60,000 nucleotides of DNA from Polytrichum commune (lineage: Eukaryota; Streptophyta; Polytrichopsida; Polytrichales; Polytrichaceae): the NCBI GenBank assembly GCA_950295325.1, contig OX485805.1:15861501-15921500 (forward strand), written 5' to 3'. Below are positions 48,151 to 59,166 of this stretch, piece after piece. The notes beneath the pieces are model-generated. The model was not told the origin of the DNA and did not search any database. It saw nothing but the letters and a program-made list of their open reading frames with translations. A program made the translations under genes and the position numbers. How positions within the stretch are numbered: position 1 is the stretch's first letter; the number at the start of each line of letters is the position of its first letter.

Positions 48151-49069
48151 TTTCTTTGTTGCCACAAAGGCGCTCCCTCGTACCGTTTTCAGCATTTCGG
48201 GTCTGGATCTCAGCTGCCGTTCTTGGGACGAGAATAGATCTTGCTAATCGTACCGTTCTCTTTGCCTGTCCTCCACCAGGCGCTAAATCCCGAACATCCT
48301 TTCGTGGCCTTATACTACTACGGTAACCATATGGAGTTTTAATTAGCTTCTCCAAACGAATCTCCCTTTGCCTCAAGGTTGTTTTTGTCCTTTTAAGTTC
48401 CGATGATAACTCACTCAATTTCTTCTTGTACGCTTCTTTCTGAGTTTCAGTGTACACCCAGAAGTCAACCTCGTTTTGCAAACTAGCCTCACAATTTCCT
48501 TCGACTGTGGCATGTGAGCGGCTCAAGCGTTCGTCATAAGATGCTTGCATTCTACTAAATTCAAGTTGGAGACCTGAGAATTCGTTTTTTAACCTCTCGC
48601 TTAATGAAACCAAGGTTCGATTCTCTTCTGCAATTCTCTCTCTTACGGAAGTTTCTGATCTTGTAAACGTAAGCAATCGATCCCTCTCTTCGCACACGCT
48701 CATGAACTGCTGCATACCCTCTCGCAACATGGAAATCTCCATCTGCGCCTCGTTCAACGAAAACTCGATTTGGCTATCCCTACTACACAACCTTTCAATA
48801 TACCCCAGCAAACCATTCTTTCCCTCGGCAACAAATTCAAGCAGCTGACTTACCGATTGAAAAGGCGGGCATCTATTATCGACTGGATTGTGTGGATATA
48901 ACGAACCATCTACCAAGAGGTCGATGTTTAATGCACCCGATTCCCGTCTTTGAGCAAAATCGGACTTCGGCGTTTGCTCGTGAAGCGCACGACTACGCGA
49001 AATAAGCGGAGCGTACTTCGCACTAATTGTCGCACTAATTTTGTAACCCGGATTCGCCATTACTGACAA
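48113..49069 (-). CDS. Unrecognised coiled-coil protein, 318 codons, C-terminus altered by a MITE
   Basis: The longest open frame of the window, starting at ATG 49069 or at the fourth codon (MSVMANPG). Residues about 95-245 are rich in heptad-like Leu, Glu and Arg (IERLCSRDSQIEFSLNEAQM, LSERLKNEFSGLQLEFSRMQ, AYKKKLSELSSELKRTKTTL) and should form a coiled coil. The tail is basic (RPRKDVRDL, KRTVRLARS). I recognise no family. The G tract of the MITE at 47804-48150 is translated as GGGGG near the end. Removing the MITE and one target copy gives KETQKA and a TGA, a 310-residue protein, so 11 foreign residues replace 3. Uninterrupted length in AT-rich DNA argues for a real or recently live gene, but it could belong to an unknown element. 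Confidence 0.55.
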   Translation of the reverse strand: MSVMANPGYKISATISAKYAPLISRSRALHEQTPKSDFAQRRESGALNIDLLVDGSLYPHNPVDNRCPPFQSVSQLLEFVAEGKNGLLGYIERLCSRDSQIEFSLNEAQMEISMLREGMQQFMSVCEERDRLLTFTRSETSVRERIAEENRTLVSLSERLKNEFSGLQLEFSRMQASYDERLSRSHATVEGNCEASLQNEVDFWVYTETQKEAYKKKLSELSSELKRTKTTLRQREIRLEKLIKTPYGYRSSIRPRKDVRDLAPGGGQAKRTVRLARSILVPRTAAEIQTRNAENGTRERLCGNKETRGGGGGSVLKN

Positions 49070-49089
49070 CTGAAGCTAAAACGACACGA

Positions 49090-49150
49090 GCAAAACTTCC
49101 TGTTCCGGACTTTCTGTTCCTGACTTCCTGTTCCGGACTTTCTGTTCCTG
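49090..49150. repeat. Short tandem repeat upstream of the coiled-coil ORF
   Basis: Two and a half copies of a unit containing CTTCCTGTTCCGGACTTTCT and GTTCCTGA. Between 49264 and 49914 no further gene is supported. Confidence 0.65.
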
Positions 49151-49914
49151 GACACAAGACTGTTCAAGACTGCCAGTTGTGCCAAGATGTCAGCTGAAAA
49201 TAGTTCCCGCTTGCCACATAACTTGGAGGGAAACGTTGATTGGGACCAAACAATCATTGCCACTTGTGACCCGTACTCAAACTTCCAGTATCAGCCACCC
49301 GATTTTGAATCCTGAGATTGATCGTAGCCACTCACGATGCCCGCCCGATTTTCAAAGGTTGCCCGCCCGCCCTTTTTGCACAGATTTGATTAAAGGCAAG
49401 CGGCCCTATAGTGGCCCTATTTTTATCCTAATGCTATCCTAACCACACCCACAAACAATCCTACTACCATCAAGATTCCACGTTGTGCAGAGCTTCCATC
49501 ATTCTCTCCTACTCTCTCTGCCTCTTACTTCCCTTGCCTGATAGCCCCTTTCCTCAAGACTGCTCACATGATTCATCGGCAGTGTCTCAAGAGCAACACC
49601 ATGTTGCGACACTCTAAACCGCGGCAACATTTTTGCGCCCTCTTTCTCGTCCTACGCATGGTGCAATATGAGCCTATTCTGCATGAGCTCCCAAGACCCC
49701 TCCAACTTCTCTCATTTTTTCCCGCGTCGCCCGGCATCTTTTGGGCAACCCAAGAAAAAAACGAGATGACCTCTTGAATTTTTTTCTCTTTATCTTGCCT
49801 TTCCTTGCCTCTCACCTTAAGTTAACTTAACTTGCTCTTGACTTTTGTCCCTCTTCTCTTTTGAGTGTTACTTAAGTTCTTCATTTGCTTTTGACATCAA
49901 GAATACGTTGTTTC

Positions 49915-50440
49915 AACATTAATTATGCATGTGGACACAATCTTGGGCTCACACCTAGTCAACTACTATTGGTTGACGACAACAATCAATTTTGAGTAGT
50001 CGACTATTAAACCAATTATTCCAAAATTGCCCCCAAAAATCCAAAGTCTAGATTGTTAGATTGTAGCCAATTTTTTGGGCTATTTTTTATTTTTTATTTT
50101 TTATTTTTGTGGTAGTCAACTACAAAATAGCAATCAACTGCACTATTGACTAAGGGGTTGACTGCGTTAGTTTACGCCCAACATTAATTATGCATGTGGA
50201 CACAATCTTGGGCTCACACCTAGTCAACTACTATTGGTTGACGACAACAATCAATTTTGAGTAGTCGACTATTAAACCAATTATTCCAAAATTGCTCCAA
50301 AAAATCCAAAGTCTAGATTGTTAGATTGTAGCCAATTTTTTGGGCTATTTTTTATTTTTTATTTTTGTGGTAGTCGACTACAAAATAGCAATCAACTACA
50401 CTATTGACTAAGGGGTTGACTGCGTTAGTTTACCCCCAGG
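49915..50440. repeat. 265-bp direct tandem duplication
   Basis: Copy 1 begins AACATTAATTATGCATGTGG at 49915 and copy 2 begins with the same words at 50180. The copies differ by a few substitutions and by one or two TTTTTATTTT units. Each copy contains short palindromic words such as TAGTCAACTA and GTAGTCGACTA. Confidence 0.9.
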
Positions 50441-50506
50441 TGAACTATCAGATTTACCCTCCACCAATGTGATGGTTTTTGGTTTGGCATCACGTCATTG
50501 TCACAT

Positions 50507-50546
50507 GCCATGATGTGACATGACATGACATGACATGACATGATGG
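50507..50546. repeat. (ACATG)n pentanucleotide microsatellite
   Basis: About five units of TGACA/ACATG in a row. Between 50547 and 51040 nothing else was seen. Confidence 0.8.
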
Positions 50547-51039
50547 ATGTGGACGTGAAATCCTTAGATATTGGAAATTATGTTGGGCAATATTGGTTAG
50601 AAATTTCTAGGGCCACATCAACCTTTATTTCAAGCACATATGTAAGTCCGCAAAAACTAAATACTATGGAAGGTAATAACATCTTTACCATGACTTGCAC
50701 GCATCCATGAAATTCCCCGGCCATCTATCTTAGCGTGACAACACACAAGATCGACAACATTATTTTCTAGAATGTCAAAATTTGTGGCGATAATTCTACA
50801 TGGGTATATTCAATTAGGTTGCCCCACACTAGTATATCTACAATCTATAGTATTTTATATATTTACAACAACAACAACAAATAATAATACCTATTTTTAT
50901 TGTAGGGCTATATGGATGAATAGACAAGTTGTAAGTTTTTATAATCCACTTTTGATCTATGGTACTTTGCATGACTAAAGAGGCAACCTAACTGCACATA
51001 GCAGTGTTGATGCAGTGTAAATAACTGTCACAAGTTTTT

Positions 51040-51990
51040 TTGGTTTTTCTGAATTATTTCATGTTTTTTGTAGCATTACATACATCTTTAATTGGCTCAC
51101 ATTAGATAGGGCGTTAACGCCCTATCCTTTTGCCTTCAACTATCCTAGGTTTTTTGGGTTTTTCATAATTATTTCATGTTTTTTGTAGCATTACATACAC
51201 CTTCAATTGGCACTCATTAGACACGGCGTTATCACCCTATCATTTCGCCTTCAACTGTCAAATGTTTTTTTGGTTCTTCAAAATTATTTCATTTTATTTT
51301 TTAGCATTATATATACCTTCACTTGCCTCTCATTGGGTAGGGCGTTAATGCCCTACCCCTTCCTCTTCAACTGTTATATGTTTTTTTGGTTTTGCAAAAT
51401 TATTTCATCTTATTTCTTAACATTATATATACCTTCACTTGTCTCTCATTGAGTAGGGCATTAACGCCCTACTCCTTCCTCTTCAACTGTCATATGTTTT
51501 TTTGGTTTTGTAAAATAATTTCATCTTATTTTTTAACATGCATACACCTTCACTTGCTTCTCATTAGGTAGGGCGTTAATGCCATACACCTTCGCCTTCA
51601 ACTGCCACATATTTTTTTGGTTTTCCAAAATAATTTCATGTTATTATTTAACATTACATATACCTTTACGTGCTTCTAATTAGGGACGACATTAATGCCA
51701 TCCTCTTTCCTCTTCAACTGTCACATGTTTTTTTCTATTTTGCAAAAACAAATTCATGTTTATTTTAACATTATATACACTTTCAGTTGCTTTTCATTAA
51801 GTAGGTAAGACGTTAATGCCCTATCCCTTCCCCTTCGCATCTCATATTATTTTTTATTTTATTTATTTTATGTTTTATTGCATTATACAAACTTTAAATC
51901 CAATTTCATTTGGTATATTGTTACCATTATACTCTATCATTTTTACATATTTTTATTTATTTTTAATGTTTATTGCATTATGCTCTTATA
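51040..51990. repeat. Satellite array, about 116-bp period, each unit with a central palindrome
   Basis: At least seven units, with palindromes centred near 51115, 51231, 51347, 51462, 51577, 51690 and 51815, and a worn eighth near 51925. The best palindrome is TAGGGCGTTAACGCCCTA; others carry compensating or single changes. The rest of each unit has TTTTTTTGGTTTT, AATTATTTCAT, GCATTACATA-ACCTTCA-TTG and CTTCAACTGTCA. ORFs inside the array (51207-51571) are by-products of the repeat. Confidence 0.9.
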
Positions 51991-52686
51991 TATGGAACTC
52001 ATTTCGTTATTATTTATTATATATTTATAATTTTGGGGTGGGGTATGGAAATTTCAAAACCCAACGTTCTCCTTCTTTTATAAATGCTAATGATTGTCAA
52101 TTGCGATTTTTTGATACAAGTCTTTATGTACTTACTCAACCTAGGATTGAAAAGACCACTTGATGTAGGAAGAAAAATGGCAAACAAAAAAATTCACGAT
52201 GATGTTGTTTCTTCAGATTTTCATAATGAGGTTCTCAAAGCTTTTGAAAACGAGAATACTTTTTCCTATCATGCTAAGATTTATGATATTATAACCAAAT
52301 GGAAAGCAAATGCTAGCGCTATCGTTAATGAGTTACGTGTAACTCGTTCTTGTGTACCTATTTGTCGTGTGCTTGTAATACATGTTGTTCGTCGTCCTCT
52401 GAAAACTAACATTCTCAAACTTGAAGGTGAATATTTCAATGACTACCGAGATGAAGATTGTATATATCTTTGTTTGTAACCAATGAGACGAGTTTTTCTC
52501 AAGATATTACACTTGACATTCTTTCTTGATGGTCTGTTGATCATTGGATAAAGGCCAATAATATATTTGAAGATATGATTGAATCTGATATTGTCTTTTA
52601 TTGCTTTAAAAACAAAACATTTTTTGTTTAGAACGAAAAATCATAGATTATTGGCATGGAGATCCTATATCGATCGAGTGTATAGA

Positions 52687-53936
52687 TGTGAGCCCAAAAT
52701 GGGCCCACATGTTTATTTTAACTCTTGTAAACCATTACAAATGATGTTTTAGTGTTTTATGATTATTTATAAAAATATAAAAAGAATGAAGCTTGAAAGA
52801 AGCTAGGTTTAAGCATTAGGCTCATTTGGAGTGGATTGATTAAAAATGTAGTAGTAAAAGGAAGCTCCATAGTTGGTGAGCGTATTAGGTAGAGACCCAA
52901 AGATAGTTAAATGATTGAATTAGAACCTTTGGTGTTTGTTTTAGAAAAAAAAAATTCAAGAGATAAGATGAGAGCCTACAAAGTAGGAGGAGATTTCGAA
53001 GGTTTATCGTGAGTCTTAAGGGTGTTTACCTCCTCAAACTCACTATTTAAGACTTCAATCTTTCCTCATTCCTCCTCTCTTTCCTTCGTGCTCCTTGGCA
53101 CCCCATGTGTTATAAGTGTGGGTGCGTGTGAAGCAAGATAGAAGCACGTGTGTGTGCATGGGTGTAAGATTAGGAGCCAAAGCTAGTTGGCCTTGAAGAA
53201 GGCTTGACCTCTTGTTAGTAATAGTTGGGCGTGAATGATTTAAAGTTCAATTTATGGCTTTGTTTGAGTACTTGGATTTACATTGATTAGCCTTATACTT
53301 ATGCGGATGTGCAAAGTCTCTTATTGGAGCGTTTAGTTTTGTTGGACTTCATATGAATTTTTGAGAGCCAAAAAACCGAGACTATGTCCAAACTTCCAAA
53401 TAATAGTAAAAAAAAATGTAGATTCAAAGGGAACAGCGTAGAATTGTGACCATATACTTTATGACAGTAAAAATATTATTATATATTAATGTAGAGGACT
53501 TCATTACCTATCCATGGATACCAAGAACTCATTTTTTGGACTTCATATGAATTTTTGAGAGCCAAAAAACCGAAACTATGTCCAAACTTCCAAAAACTAG
53601 TGAAAAAATGCAGATTCAAAGGGAACAGCGTAGAATTGCGACCATATACTTTATGGCAGTAGAACTATTATTGCATATTCATGTAGAGGACTTCATTACC
53701 TATCCATGGATACCAAGAACTCATTTTTTGGACTTCATATGAATTTTTGAGATCCAAAAAACTGAGACTATGTCCAAACTTCCAAAAAAATAGTGACACA
53801 CTCTTATAGTTTTTGACTTATGATGTTTTTGACTTATGATGTTTATTGAATTACCGAGGGAGGATTTTCTACGTGTCATTATAATTTTTCCACTCGGGCT
53901 AGAACGAAATCGAAGGGTGGGGAATTTTTGGTGATA
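52687..53936 (+). mobile_element. 1250-bp solo LTR inside an exon
   Basis: It starts TGTGAGCCC and ends GGTGATA, flanked by perfect 5-bp repeats ATAGA (52682-52686 and 53937-53941). Its first half matches the reverse complement of 18785-19422. A TATA-like CACTATTTAAG lies near 53039. Its second half holds a tandem repeat (53343-53800). No internal retroelement coding region is present, so it is a solo LTR left by recombination. The end in TA rather than CA is unusual. Confidence 0.85.
53343..53800. repeat. Tandem repeat of about 195 bp inside the solo LTR, 2.3 units
   Basis: GGACTTCATATGAATTTTTG occurs at 53343, 53538 and 53730. Between them lie near-identical stretches with GGGAACAGCGTAGAATTG and CATTACCTATCCATGGATAC. 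Confidence 0.9.
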
Positions 53937-54417
53937 ATAGAGATGATTATTCAAGACATGTACATGTTGATTCAATCATTTTAGATCCAAAAGATAAGAT
54001 CCCAAGTCTTTTGAGTGCTATGCACGACATAAAGAAATATGTTTTTTGCACTGATTTCATTAAATTTCAAAAAAAAAATTGTAATATATGTTTTAAAATT
54101 AATATTGAATCTTTTATTTTTTCCAAATCTGCCAAGAATTTCCATGTGTCTACCAACCTTGTGCACACTTTGTTTTGTATGCAACATTTTGGGATTCTTC
54201 TTCTTTTATTTTTAAAAATATAACTCCATGATGATGTATATAAAAAATGCCTTATGAAACCTAAAAACATATGGTATTTGTTCACTCGTAACGTTTTGTT
54301 AGACTAAATGTACAGTGTAAATATACAAAATGTTTTTTCTATATTATAAAATTTTAATGATTTTTATTAAATATATTTCATTCTTCTTATGCATTTTTAA
54401 TTTTCTTGTTGCATGTT

Positions 54418-54694
54418 CTAGCTGGAAACTTGGAAGACCGAAAATACAATGAAATCACACCTCTGAGCAAAAAAAATTCAAAAGTTGTTGGTATTACTGT
54501 CAATAAAGTTATTAAGGAGAAATGTCACAAGCTATATATATCATTTATTAAACAACTTCAAATTGCCGATCCTACCCTTACTCATGTTTTTCTAGAAGAA
54601 GTTCAACTTTATTATGACAAGTCTCTTACTATTAAAATGATGCAAGAAAAATTATACCGTCTTGTTATTTGTGTTGTTGATCCTGAATACAAGG
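54418..54694 (+). pseudogene. Internal exon of the methyltransferase-like pseudogene
   Basis: Preceded by TGTTCTAG and followed by GTATGTTGG, good splice borders. The open frame reads AGNLEDRKYNEITPLSKKNS, then KLYISFIKQLQIADPTLTHV and YDKSLTIKMMQEKLYRLVIC. No stop occurs within it. I recognise no known domain in this exon. Confidence 0.45.
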
Positions 54695-56051
54695 TATGTT
54701 GGCTAAAATTATGGAACAACTCTGTGCATGTTAGAGGTCTTATATGTTTCCCTAGATCATCATTTTTTGATATGGTTTTTTTATAAATGAATGCATAAAG
54801 CTTCATTCTAGGTCCAGCTTGAAAACATCTTTTACGGAAATACTCATATATAATGACAGGATTATATGATGTAAACTCTTCGACTTGGTTGGCAATTAAT
54901 TCGTTATTAAAATATATCAACAAATGGAAGAATATTTCTATGAAATTTTTCTTCTATCATGAAATTTAAACTGGACTTGTTAAGAGACAAAATTAATGGG
55001 AGGAACAACCTTTTGTTGAACTTGCTTCAATACGAATAATATTCAGGTTTGTTTTTATTGTTGATATTCTTTTGAATTTGTGTTTCTATATTTATTTTTA
55101 ATTGCATTGTGTGAACAAATACATATAAATTATTAATATGATATATTCTTATTGACAAAAGATGTTTTTATTGACAACAGATATTTTCATTTCGTATTGA
55201 TTCCGAATAAGTGCCTCATAGAGTTTGTAGATTTCATGAAGATTTGAAAGGAAATATCTTTTGAACATTGCATGTACACCGCAATAATTCTTCAAGAATG
55301 AACTAGGTATTATTTTGACGATTGTGAATGGTACCTTGATTAATCCAAGGCCAATACTTCCACAGCAGAATTATTATCACGAAAATCTCTTAATACTATG
55401 CCAATTGATCCAAGAGATATAATGAATCTTCAATCTCAAATTAAGAAACTCAACATCAACCAAGATGCCTGACTACCTCCACCATCCAAATGCAACAAAA
55501 AATCAAAGAATGTTGATGTTTTACAAACAGAAGTAACATTAAAACCTTCTTTGCAACATGATCATGCATATTTTCCTTCTTTACTTTGAATTTGTTTGTT
55601 TTTTTCTTTTATTTTACGTCCAATTTTTTCCCAAAAATTTATTTATTTTAAATTTTATTCAGCATTTAATGAGCATATTTTTCTTCGTACAACATTAACA
55701 ATTTTACAACATTTTGCATCAATCCAAACACAATTAATTTTCAATTCTAATTTTTAATATCATTGATGTTGGGGTCACTGCAACATATAAATAATTTATC
55801 ATTCCTAAGAGTTTATTGCCTTGGCCAACCAACGAGCTACAAACAAATCCAAAGATTCTAGTGGATTTTTTTTCCAATCAAGATCCCAAACCACCTTAAT
55901 GGATTCAAGCTATGAAATTCATCAAACATGTATTCATATTTTTATTTTTATTTTTTCAAATTTTTTCTATTTTTTCTATTGTATATTGATTTTAATCAAT
56001 TTAATCAAAATGATATTTATTATAATATCTTTTATATCATTTGTTTTCAAG

Positions 56052-56956
56052 TTTTTGATGGTCTTGAAAAATCTATTACATGTTTAAAAATGACTAATGT
56101 TATAGATATCATTTTTACTGATATCTATGATGGGCTTCCGGTTCCAACAATAGGAGCATCCAATACATTGTCATCTTAGAATGTTAAGCATAATAAAACA
56201 TTTATTATGCCAATGTCTGTTATACACGCATGTCTTTCAGATGATAGTCCCATTGTTATTTTCGATAATGTTCAGCTTGAAAATCAGAGGGAACTCAATG
56301 AATGCCTCAATGAACCACAAATGATGGTTATAAAGACATTCTATTGCATCAATGCGATGATCATCTTGTCGATTCAGAGAATGCAAAGTGTAAGTATCTT
56401 ATCAATTAAAATTTGTGATATTTTTAACTTGAATATATATTTTAACATGAATGTATTACCAACATGTATTTTACTTATTTGCAGAGCAAGGTTTTTTTGC
56501 ATACATTATTGTTCGAAGATAGAATGATCCTACGAAACGTCAACAAAATTTTAAGTTTCTAATGTTTGAGGGCCCTAAAATGAACATATTCACTACGAAT
56601 ATAGCAATCAATATGATGACGGATTATGACCTTATCATGAAAGATAAAACTATAGGAAGGACATGGAGAGGTGGATGGCAGAAAGCTCCTCGTTTCTATT
56701 AAATTTTTCTGAAATATCTATCTCCAAAAGATGGCGGTGTTATCAACCTCACTTGCTCTACATGAGGTTCAATTTTAGCGTCTCGTGCATGTGGTCGTCA
56801 CCTACTTGCATTTGAGGGAGATCAAAAAATATTCGATTATGTATTAAAACCTATCTTTGATAATGTTCCAAAATATAATGTTGAAGGCCCCCGAATTGAA
56901 GTTACTAATGATGATGCTTTGCTAGATGAGGAGCTAATATCTTTTGATTGTAAGTA
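56052..56956 (+). pseudogene. Methyltransferase-like domain of the pseudogene, two exons
   Basis: The first exon (56052-56392) gives KMTNVIDIIFTDIYDGLPVP, resembling the strand and DPPY-type loop of N4/N6 DNA methyltransferases, though the Pro-Pro is absent. It is followed by PIVIFDNVQLENQRELNECL. The second (56486-56956) gives NDPTKRQQNFKFLMFEG, GWQKAPRFY, LKYLSPKDGGVINLTCST and, after a stop, GSILASRACGRHLLAFEGDQ and KIFDYVLKPIFDNVPKY. That last part has the strand-loop-helix of the AdoMet site and an acidic residue after the second strand. Stops interrupt it at least three times. Confidence 0.55.
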
Positions 56957-57061
56957 AGTGGATTTTTGAAATTTTTGATGTGGATTTTTGAAATTTTTAT
57001 TTAAATTGTCAATACTTATTTATACAATATTAATCATATTACATGTTGTTTTGCATTCAGG

Positions 57062-57303
57062 AAATTTATCAAGAAATCAAGATTTGTTCATTTCTTTGGA
57101 CTACATGAATTTGTTCGTAGTCCTACTCTTAGCCCTCGTTTGCCACCTTAGGCAGAAGCAGTATCAATACATATTGCTAATGCTCCAAAATCATGATATG
57201 ATTATGGTCACGATTCAGATATTTTGGACAATATGATTATTTCCAAATACTTATATATTAAGGCTATAGAGAGTGATACATTTATTAGCTGTGATGAATC
57301 ATG
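57062..57303 (+). pseudogene. Probable last exon of the methyltransferase-like pseudogene
   Basis: After TTGCATTCAG the frame reads KFIKKSRFVHFFGLHEFVRS, PTLSPRLPP, a stop, AEAVSIHIANAPKS, another stop, YDYGHDSDILDNMIISKYLY and a final stop at about 57301. Two in-frame stops. No motif is recognised. Confidence 0.35.
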
Positions 57304-58079
57304 AAATGCATTTGTATTAGTTAAATTATTTCATTTGAGTGACCTTCATTGTGTTTTATGACACATTTTGATATTATATTTTTTGATTCATTGGATGACT
57401 GGATTTCAAATACTTGTATGTTTGCAAAAAATTATCTCCATTTACTAGGATGCACATAGAAATTTCTTTATAATTTTTAAAAAAACATAATAATTAAAAA
57501 AAGAATCATACACACAAGGGGCATTATTCTAGGAATTTATTTTCAAATGAAAATCAATTTTAACCTTGAGATCATTCAATTGATGATAATACCTTCACAA
57601 TGTATTCAAATGGTATTGCATTATATAATCACTTATGCATTTGTTTTCATGGAAATAAGTATATACTTTGATTTGCATGAAATAATATATATTATATTAT
57701 TTTGATTTCATTATATTTCTATATAATATATTGTACAAATTTATAATATTAATAAAATTTCCATTTTTTTACATTCAAGTGTTGTAGGCTCATGGACCTA
57801 GGCTCATTTGAGAGTGAATTGGTTTTAATACAATAATTGTTGATTCAATTCATCCATTTCATTGAATTCATTAGTTCAAGAATCATCTTATAATTCCAAA
57901 ATCAATTCGCAATGTATAGGTGTTCAAATATATGTAGATGACGAGGCAAAAGATAATAACATGTCCAGTGCTACTAGCGTTGAATAAATTTGGAATAAAT
58001 TGGATTTCATGTTATTTATTATCCCCACCCCTCTTATTACTAAACCCCAAAATCATGATTCTTTAGGCCAAAATTCCAC

Positions 58080-58560
58080 GGTTATAGGATACTAGTGGCC
58101 CTATCACCAAAAAATTCACCTTCCTCACCGCTCACAAGATAGCACTCCCCCATTCTAATGCTCTCAAGAGGAAGTTAGATGGAACTTCTTGAAGGCCCGA
58201 CAAGGATGTTGTGACTATCCTTGTTCCTACTTGTATAGTGTGTCACTATAGTGTCCATCCTCGAAAGGGGAGAGTAGTATTTGTCCCAATGTCCCCTTGC
58301 CAGTGGGCATCGGGTCATTGGCATTACGAACGCACACTTTATTCACGCCGGCCCCTTGCTAAAAAGGGATTGGAGTTTCTATCTATATGTTCCTATGCAA
58401 TGTCATCCTACTATTCTTCGTTACCTTGCAACTATAGTGCAACATGTCTTTGATCCCATTGAAGATGATGCTATTGAATTGATAGGGCCCGATGTTGAGT
58501 GTTCAAAGACATTTGTTCCACCACCTACATCAAACACATCTCCAACGATAGCTCTTTAGT
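58080..58560 (+). pseudogene. Unassigned decayed coding stretch
   Basis: Two overlapping frames look protein-like: KKFTFLTAHKIALP... VVTILVPTCIVCHYSVHPRK, then after a shift GHRVIGITNAHFIHAGPLLK, WSFYLYVPMQCHPTILRYLA and VFDPIEDDAIELIGPDVEC to a stop near 58559. I do not recognise it. Being 0.8 kb after the methyltransferase-like pseudogene it may be a further part of the same unit, but nothing proves this. Confidence 0.3.
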
Positions 58561-58806
58561 TTAAATATCATGTGTATGAAACAATTAGTGTTTCTAACAC
58601 TCAATTTCATATTAAGGGTATAAATGTCACTTTTGATGTCAAGTGTTTTACTTGATAGAAGGGCACCAAAACACAATGTTTAGCAATGGACAGAAAGGTA
58701 TCAAGACATACACAACGAGCACCTTGTTCTCATGGACAAATAAAACCAAGCAATCTTAGAAGATTCAAACACCATATCTTTTGGTATTGCACATATCTAG
58801 AGCGAT

Positions 58807-59166
58807 GTGTATTTAGGGAAAAATCCACCATATTGCTCTCAAAAACCTGAAATTCCGGATGTATGGCATGTGTGGAAAGGTACAAACTTGACCCAAGCAA
58901 TAATAGGCGTCTTTACCAATACTAGATTTTGTCTTGTACATCGAATAGATGTTCCATGCCAAGGGTTTCCAATTGGTGTGCCTCCCCTTCCACCTAATAG
59001 AGGGAAGGTAATTACTCAGGGAAAATTTCCTACAAGTATTTCCAAAAACTTCATTGAACAATGCATTGAAGTTCCAAGGCAATTAAAAAAGATGCAAAAA
59101 TGCTACATTGTAGGGTTTGTTTTGCAAATACCTTTAATCCAATACTTTTTGAAGTGGTGGCAATGA
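58807..59166 (+). other. Unassigned 119-codon ORF
   Basis: An open frame containing PDVWHVWKGTNLTQAIIGVF and GFPIGVPPLPPNRGKVITQG. No family is recognised and no splice partners were found. It could be chance or a repeat relic. From 57304 to 58080 the DNA is AT-rich without coding signal. Confidence 0.2.

Larger units (their letters stand above)
52150..54070 (+). pseudogene. N-terminal ParB-like part of the methyltransferase-like pseudogene, split by a solo LTR
   Basis: The frame starts DVGRKMANKKIHDDVVSSDF and continues KAFENENTFSYHAKIYDIIT and VPICRVLVIHVVRRPLKTNI. Frame breaks at about 52478 and 52535 follow, then WIKANNIFEDMIES and NHRLLAWRSYIDRVYR up to the LTR at 52687. After the LTR it resumes DDYSRHVHVDSIILDPKDKI and LLSAMHDIKKYVFCTDFIKF. 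With the LTR and one ATAGA removed, the codons join without shift. Catalytic or DNA-binding roles are only guessed from the ParB-like motif. Confidence 0.45.
52150..57303 (+). pseudogene. Decayed multi-exon gene: ParB-like domain plus DNA N4/N6-methyltransferase-like domain
   Basis: Coherent coding stretches follow each other on the plus strand: 52150-52686 with 53937-54070 (one exon split by an LTR), 54418-54694, about 55255-55590, about 55815-55930, 56052-56392, 56486-56956 and 57062-57303. Most are bordered by plausible AG and GT sites. The first holds a DGNHR-like motif (NHRLLAWRSYID) as in ParB-type domains. The last ones look like an N4/N6 DNA methyltransferase: DIIFTDIYDGLPVP at the place of the D-PPY region and GGVINLTCST...GSILASRACG, then RHLLAFEGD, like the AdoMet-binding FxGxG motif. 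More than eight stops or shifts show the gene is dead. Family assignment is by eye and needs a profile search. Confidence 0.5.

Noticed and set aside
51207-51571. Phe/Leu-rich ORFs that could pass for membrane peptides
   Set aside because: They repeat with the satellite period and have no start context or partner exon.
51040-51990. CRISPR-like array
   Set aside because: Units are tandem without unique spacers, and the genome is eukaryotic.
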